Source: Trema orientale (taxonomy: Eukaryota > Streptophyta > Magnoliopsida > Rosales > Cannabaceae). From it: a stretch of DNA of 64,000 nt. Shown one piece after another: positions 59,999-64,000 of the stretch (position 1 is its first letter; each line of letters begins with the position of its first letter). The notes beneath the pieces are model-generated. The model was not told the DNA's origin. It saw only the letters and a program-made list of their open reading frames with translations, and did not search any database. The stretch lies in the NCBI GenBank assembly GCA_002914845.1, contig JXTC01000160.1, forward strand, positions 375,925 through 439,924, given 5' to 3'. The translations under genes and the position numbers were made by a program.

Positions 59999-61681
59999 AT
60001 GACTAGTAGAGCGTCAGGGTCGCGAACAGCCGACCACACTCAAACTAATACCCGCGAAGGAGACAATCAGCAGTATAACTTGCGCGACCGAGCAAACATT
60101 GTGCCCCCCCGGCGGATTCAGGAGCAGACGGGTGTTCCCTACCCACCACGGCCATGCCGGGATAGGGTGAATGAGATCGTGGAGCACGTCCAGCAGCTAG
60201 CCTTGATTGTCGAGCGCCTGGCGAAGGTGATCGGCCAAAACGCTGTCCACCCGATCCTTGTCACCCCGAATGGGGCTCCTCTTCAAGAGGACGGAAGGAG
60301 AAATCCTATCCAAAGGGACAAGGACGAGGACAGCGAGGCAAGGTCACGTCCGACCAGACGAGCTCCAACCGAGGAAAGCGGCGGCGCTTAGAGGCTGAGA
60401 AGGAGGTGCAGGAGACACCACCGAACTACATACCATACTTCAAACGACGACCAGTCGCTCCGGAGGGAAGAGAGAACTGATAGTTCCAGGACGAGGAGAA
60501 CCGTGTTTGAGCGACTGGCCCTCGATGACGACACAGACACGTATGTCCCACGAAGGTCCGACTAATGGGAACTACAGATCTTAGGGAGAGGTTGAACCAG
60601 CGAAGAGCTCTGGCCAATCACCCCTTCGTTCGACGTGGGGACGAACCAGCCCAAGAGGCGACGCGGGCCGAACCCATCCCCGAGCAACAAAGCGAAGATG
60701 GAGACGATCGGTACCAAGCTCTCAAAAAGCAGGTAGACCAACTTTTAGCTGAACGGAAGCTGACTGAAAATATCCGAACAATACTGGAAGAAACCAAATC
60801 CCCATTTCTGATTGAGATAGCGCGGTCATGTCCCCCTCAACACTTCAAAATGCCGAGCATCCCACTCTATGATGGGAAGGGAGACCCAGCTCACCACGTG
60901 CAAAACTATAAGGCGTGGATGANTAGCGCGGTCATGTCCCTCTCAACACTTCAAAATGCCGAGCATCCCACTCTATGATGGGAAGGGAGACCCAGCTCAC
61001 CACGTGCAAAACTATAAGGCGTGGATGACTATAGCTAAGGCCGACCCCGCCACGCTATGTAATGCTTTCCCACTCACATTAACGGGCTCGGCACAGATCT
61101 GGTACGGAAGGCTAGAAGCCGGATCTATCAAGGATTTCGAGGCATTATGCGAGGCATTCGTACTACAGTTCCTGGGCTCGAGGATCCAACAAAAGGGTTG
61201 GAGTTATCTTAAGACCATAAAACAAGGGGAAAGCGAATCCTTAAGGTCTTACCTCGCCCGGTTTGATGCTGCAGTACTTGAGTGTCCAGGTGTTACCCAA
61301 GAAACAATTTTAGATGCAGCACAAGAGGGAACCCGACATGAGAAACTGGTATGGTTCATGAGTAAGAAAAGGCCTACCACCTACGCTGCATTCAAAGAGA
61401 AGGCCCAGGAAATAGCAAATGCAGAGGAATATTTTCTGAGCAGGGTGAAAGAAGGCACCATAACCCCTATGGTCGGCACAGGAGGGGAGTTGAGGAAGAG
61501 GGTGAAAGCAGAAAGCGGAGGAAGTAGACCTCAACCAGAAAAAGTTAAGCAGGAGGTCACACCTCCCAAAAACTCTCTGCAACACCCCAGCATGAACCCC
61601 TGGCGACCACCTCTCCCAAATCAAAACAAGATGGTGACACCCAAGCAGGATTACACGCCCCTGAACACGCCAAGAGAATAG
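59999..61681 (+). pseudogene. Gypsy gag, broken
   Basis: The frame starts at ATG 59999 (MTSRASGSRTADH) and is lost at 60391. A second stretch starts at 60565. It contains the Retrotrans_gag capsid block (LTLTGSAQIWYGRLEAGSI, LRSYLARFDAAV), which in vivo forms the particle. A stop at 61679-61681 separates it from a zinc-knuckle-like segment (YCRFHKELGHDTTEC, about 61768-61812), itself followed by a TAA. A 105-bp assembly repeat at 60818-61028 disturbs the frame around the N at 60923. Confidence 0.85.
60818..61028 (+). repeat. 105-bp direct repeat around an N (assembly overlap)
   Basis: Positions 60818-60922 and 60924-61028 match with one difference and flank a single N at 60923. They repeat the same part of gag, so this is an unmerged contig overlap rather than a protein repeat. 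Confidence 0.88.
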
Positions 61682-61855
61682 ATCATGATGCAGATAGAGG
61701 GAAAGAACATGTTGAAGGCCCCTCTCCCCATGAGGGCCCCACCAGAAAAAAAGAATATGAACAAATATTGTCGGTTCCACAAGGAGCTGGGACACGATAC
61801 GACGGAATGCCGGCACTTGAAGGATCAAATAGAAGGACTGATCTAACAAGGATAT

Positions 61856-63834
61856 TTGAGGGAGTACGTGAACAGAGCTGCCGAGCAAGATAAACAGGCG
61901 TATAACTCTGCTCCCCGAGGAAACACGGGTGCAGGCAGACCGTCGGGTCCCAGCAAAACCAATGATGCACCCCATGAAATTCGGACTATTTCAGGGGGAC
62001 CGGTGGCCGGAGACTCGACGAATGCTCGGCGAAGTCAAGTAAGAGTGGCTCGGGAGATCGCGTCTGGGCACCAAGTTAACATGGCAGAACACGTTGCCAA
62101 GTTATCTAAACGAGAGTCGGCGCTGATCACGTTCACTGAGGAGGAAGCCAGGAGGCTAATCCACCCTCATAATGATGCCCTTGTAGTGGTACTAAGGATC
62201 GCGAATGGAAGAGTCTTTCGAGTGCTGGTCGACACCGGTAGTTCGGCAGACATCCTGTTCGCATCCGCATATAGAATGATGAATATAGGGAGAGCGCTGT
62301 TGAGGCCCTCCAAAATCCCGCTGTACGGGTTTGCGGGAGAATGTGTCCACCCGGAAGGGGTGATCGGACTGCCCGTGACATTTGGAGAAGAGCCCGCATC
62401 GACCACCCAAATGGTGGACTTTCTCATCGTGGATCAGAGGTCGGCATACAATGCCATCATCGGGCGACCGACGCTGAACAAGCTAAGAGCAGTAGTGTCG
62501 ACTTACCACTTGATGATGAAGTTTCCAGTCGAAGAAGGGGTCGGGACGGTTAAAGGGGACCAGACCTCAGCACGAGAATGCTATGCCATGGCGACCAAAG
62601 CCGACTCAAAAGCACGAATGGTAACCACAATTCACCTGGTGGACGAGGTAACGGTTGTTCCCAAGGATGCACGAACAATCGGCGACCTCGACCCCCGGAA
62701 GGAACAGGAAGAACGGAGGACCGAACCTGTCGAGGACCTGGAATCAATCCAACTAGACGGCCAATTCCCAGAACACGTGGTCAGAATTGGCTCCAGATTG
62801 CCAGGAGAACTCTGGGAAAAGCTCATCGACTTCCTGAAGGAATACAGGGATGTGTTTGATTGGTCGCACAAGGATATGCCTGGCATCGACCCCGAGGTGA
62901 TAGTTCATAGATTAAAAGTGAACGAGCACATGAAACCGGTCATTCAAAAAAGAAGGAAATTTAACCCAGAGAGATATCAAGCGATAAATGAAGAGGTCGG
63001 AAAGCTGCTCAAGGCAGGATTTATAAGGGAAGTCAATTACCCACAGTGGTTGGCCAACGTAGTCCTAGTAAAGAAGGCAAATGGGAAGTGGAGAGTCTGT
63101 ATAGACTTCACGGACCTTAACAAGGCTTGCCCAAAAGACTCCTTCCCACTTCCAAGAATTGACCAGCTGGTGGATGCAACCTCTGGACATGAGCTCCTAG
63201 GTTTCATGGACGCTTATTCGGACTATAACCAGATTCGCATGTGCTCGGAAGACGAGGAAAAGACTTCGTTCACAACCGACTAAGGATTATACTGTTACTT
63301 AATGATGCCGTTCGGACTAAAGAACGGGGGAGCTACTTACCAGAGACTGGTCAACAAAATATTCTAAGAACAGATCGAAAAAACTATGGAAGTATATGTG
63401 GACGACATGTTGGTCAAAAGTTTGAAGAAAGCCAATCACGTGGAAGATCTGAAAGAGATGTTCGGCATTCTCAGGAGATACAAAATGAGGCTGAACCCTG
63501 CCAAGTATGCGTTCGGAGTCGAATCCGGACAATTCCTCGGATTCGTTGTGAATCGTAGAGGTATTGAAGCGAATCCAACCAAAATTCATGCCATACTCAA
63601 CCTTCGTTCTCCAAGAACAACTAAAGAAGTCCAAAGTTTGGCCGGCATGGTTGCAGCCTTGAGCAGATTCATAGCCTGGTCGACGGATAAGTACCGACCA
63701 TTCTTCCAAGCATTGAAGAAAGGAAAAGATCTAATATGGACGGAGAAGTGTGAGAAAGCTTTCTAGCAGGTCAAGGCTTATTTAGGAGCTATCCCCACTC
63801 TAGGCAAACCCGTACCTGGAGAAAGTCTTTATCA
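61856..63834 (+). pseudogene. Gypsy protease, reverse transcriptase and partial RNase H
   Basis: The frame from 61856 to 63283 contains the retroviral-type aspartic protease (LVDTGSSADILF, near 62227) and the first half of the reverse transcriptase (NYPQWLANVVLVKKANGKWR, then DLNKACPKDSFPLPRI). Stops at about 63281, 63364 and 63764 interrupt it. After the second stop the catalytic YVDD box (VYVDDMLVKS, near 63393) and the thumb are intact. RNase H sequence begins (FFQALKKGKDLIW) and is cut at 63838. Confidence 0.88.
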
Positions 63835-63837
63835 GAT

Positions 63838-64000
63838 TGTAAAGTAGGAAAAAAATAATGTATTTTCTACAATTCAAACGTAAGAATACAATCTCCTTTT
63901 ATAGGAGTTTTACAAAGAAAGGAAACTGCCTAATAGGATAACTACACCCTAATTCTAGGGAAAAGAATATCTCCTAATAAAGATAATACAAATCTGATAA
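63838..64000 (-). mobile_element. Nested LTR-like element, 3' end only
   Basis: At 63838 gypsy coding sequence changes abruptly to AT-rich DNA starting TGTAAAGTAGG. Reverse complement shows a TATAAAAGGAG box (63894-63904) and an end CTACTTTACA, as expected for an LTR in minus orientation. The rest is outside the window. Confidence 0.55.

Larger units (their letters stand above)
59156..63837 (+). mobile_element. Ty3/gypsy retrotransposon, Tat-like, 5' part
   Basis: The element reads on the plus strand: LTR, primer-binding region, gag, protease, reverse transcriptase and the beginning of RNase H. The RT block KACPKDSFPLPRIDQLVDAT is typical of the Tat/Retand branch of Ty3/gypsy. Several stops break gag-pol. 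The element is interrupted at 63838 by another LTR-like sequence, so integrase and the 3' LTR are not in the window. The pentamer before the LTR is CCATT. Confidence 0.9.

Noticed and set aside
61310-61975. A 221-codon minus-strand frame opposite gypsy gag
   Set aside because: It is the antisense shadow of the gag and zinc-knuckle region; no family features.

Overview
The window is nuclear DNA of a flowering plant, most likely a eudicot. It is AT-rich, its genes are intron-dense with GT-AG splice sites, and it carries plant-type Ty1/copia and Ty3/gypsy LTR retrotransposons, many MITE-like elements, a tRNA-derived SINE, plasma-membrane aquaporin (PIP) pseudogenes, a DUF295-type F-box gene and a plant-specific kinesin-14 with a calponin-homology domain. 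I cannot name the species. All database-type statements here rest on recognising families by eye.

Layout. 1-2.05 kb: AT-rich intergenic. 2.05-7.1 kb: a decayed but structurally complete Ty1/copia element (Tork/Tnt1-like) on the minus strand with two 522-bp LTRs. 9.3-11.3 kb: a small minus-strand gene resembling BORC subunit 6. 12.2-15.2 kb: an RPA-like (OB-fold) pseudogene, then the 3' half of a PIP aquaporin pseudogene interrupted by a solo LTR. 15.6-20.1 kb: repeats, a poly(A)-tailed retroposed sequence with 11-bp target duplications, an LTR-like block, and AT-rich tandem repeats. 20.1-22.1 kb: a minus-strand F-box gene whose 3' end runs into those repeats. 22.2-30.3 kb: repeats, a SINE and MITEs. 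30.36 kb: a compact two-finger zinc-finger gene. 30.8-33.4 kb: a rearranged PIP pseudogene, with a RING-H2 scrap at 34.0 kb. 36.4-37.3 kb: a Mutator-like MITE with a perfect 9-bp target duplication. 39.2-42.7 kb: a diverged duplicate that is probably an unmerged second haplotype. 43.3-52.5 kb: the only large intact gene, the kinesin, with 21 coding exons, one of whose introns has the signals of a U12-type AT-AC intron. 52.8-59.1 kb: a duplicated 3' flank expanded by MITEs. 59.16-63.84 kb: a Ty3/gypsy (Tat-like) element, cut by what looks like a second LTR element that runs off the window.

The genes do not form an operon or pathway. The kinesin, the zinc-finger gene, the BORCS6-like gene and possibly the truncated F-box gene are the candidates for function; the other coding traces are dead copies. 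At least four of the single-N positions mark unmerged or misplaced contigs (direct repeats at 19416 and 60923, a haplotype-like block at 39407/40901, and a lost splice site in the kinesin at 44796), so local duplications here should be read with care.
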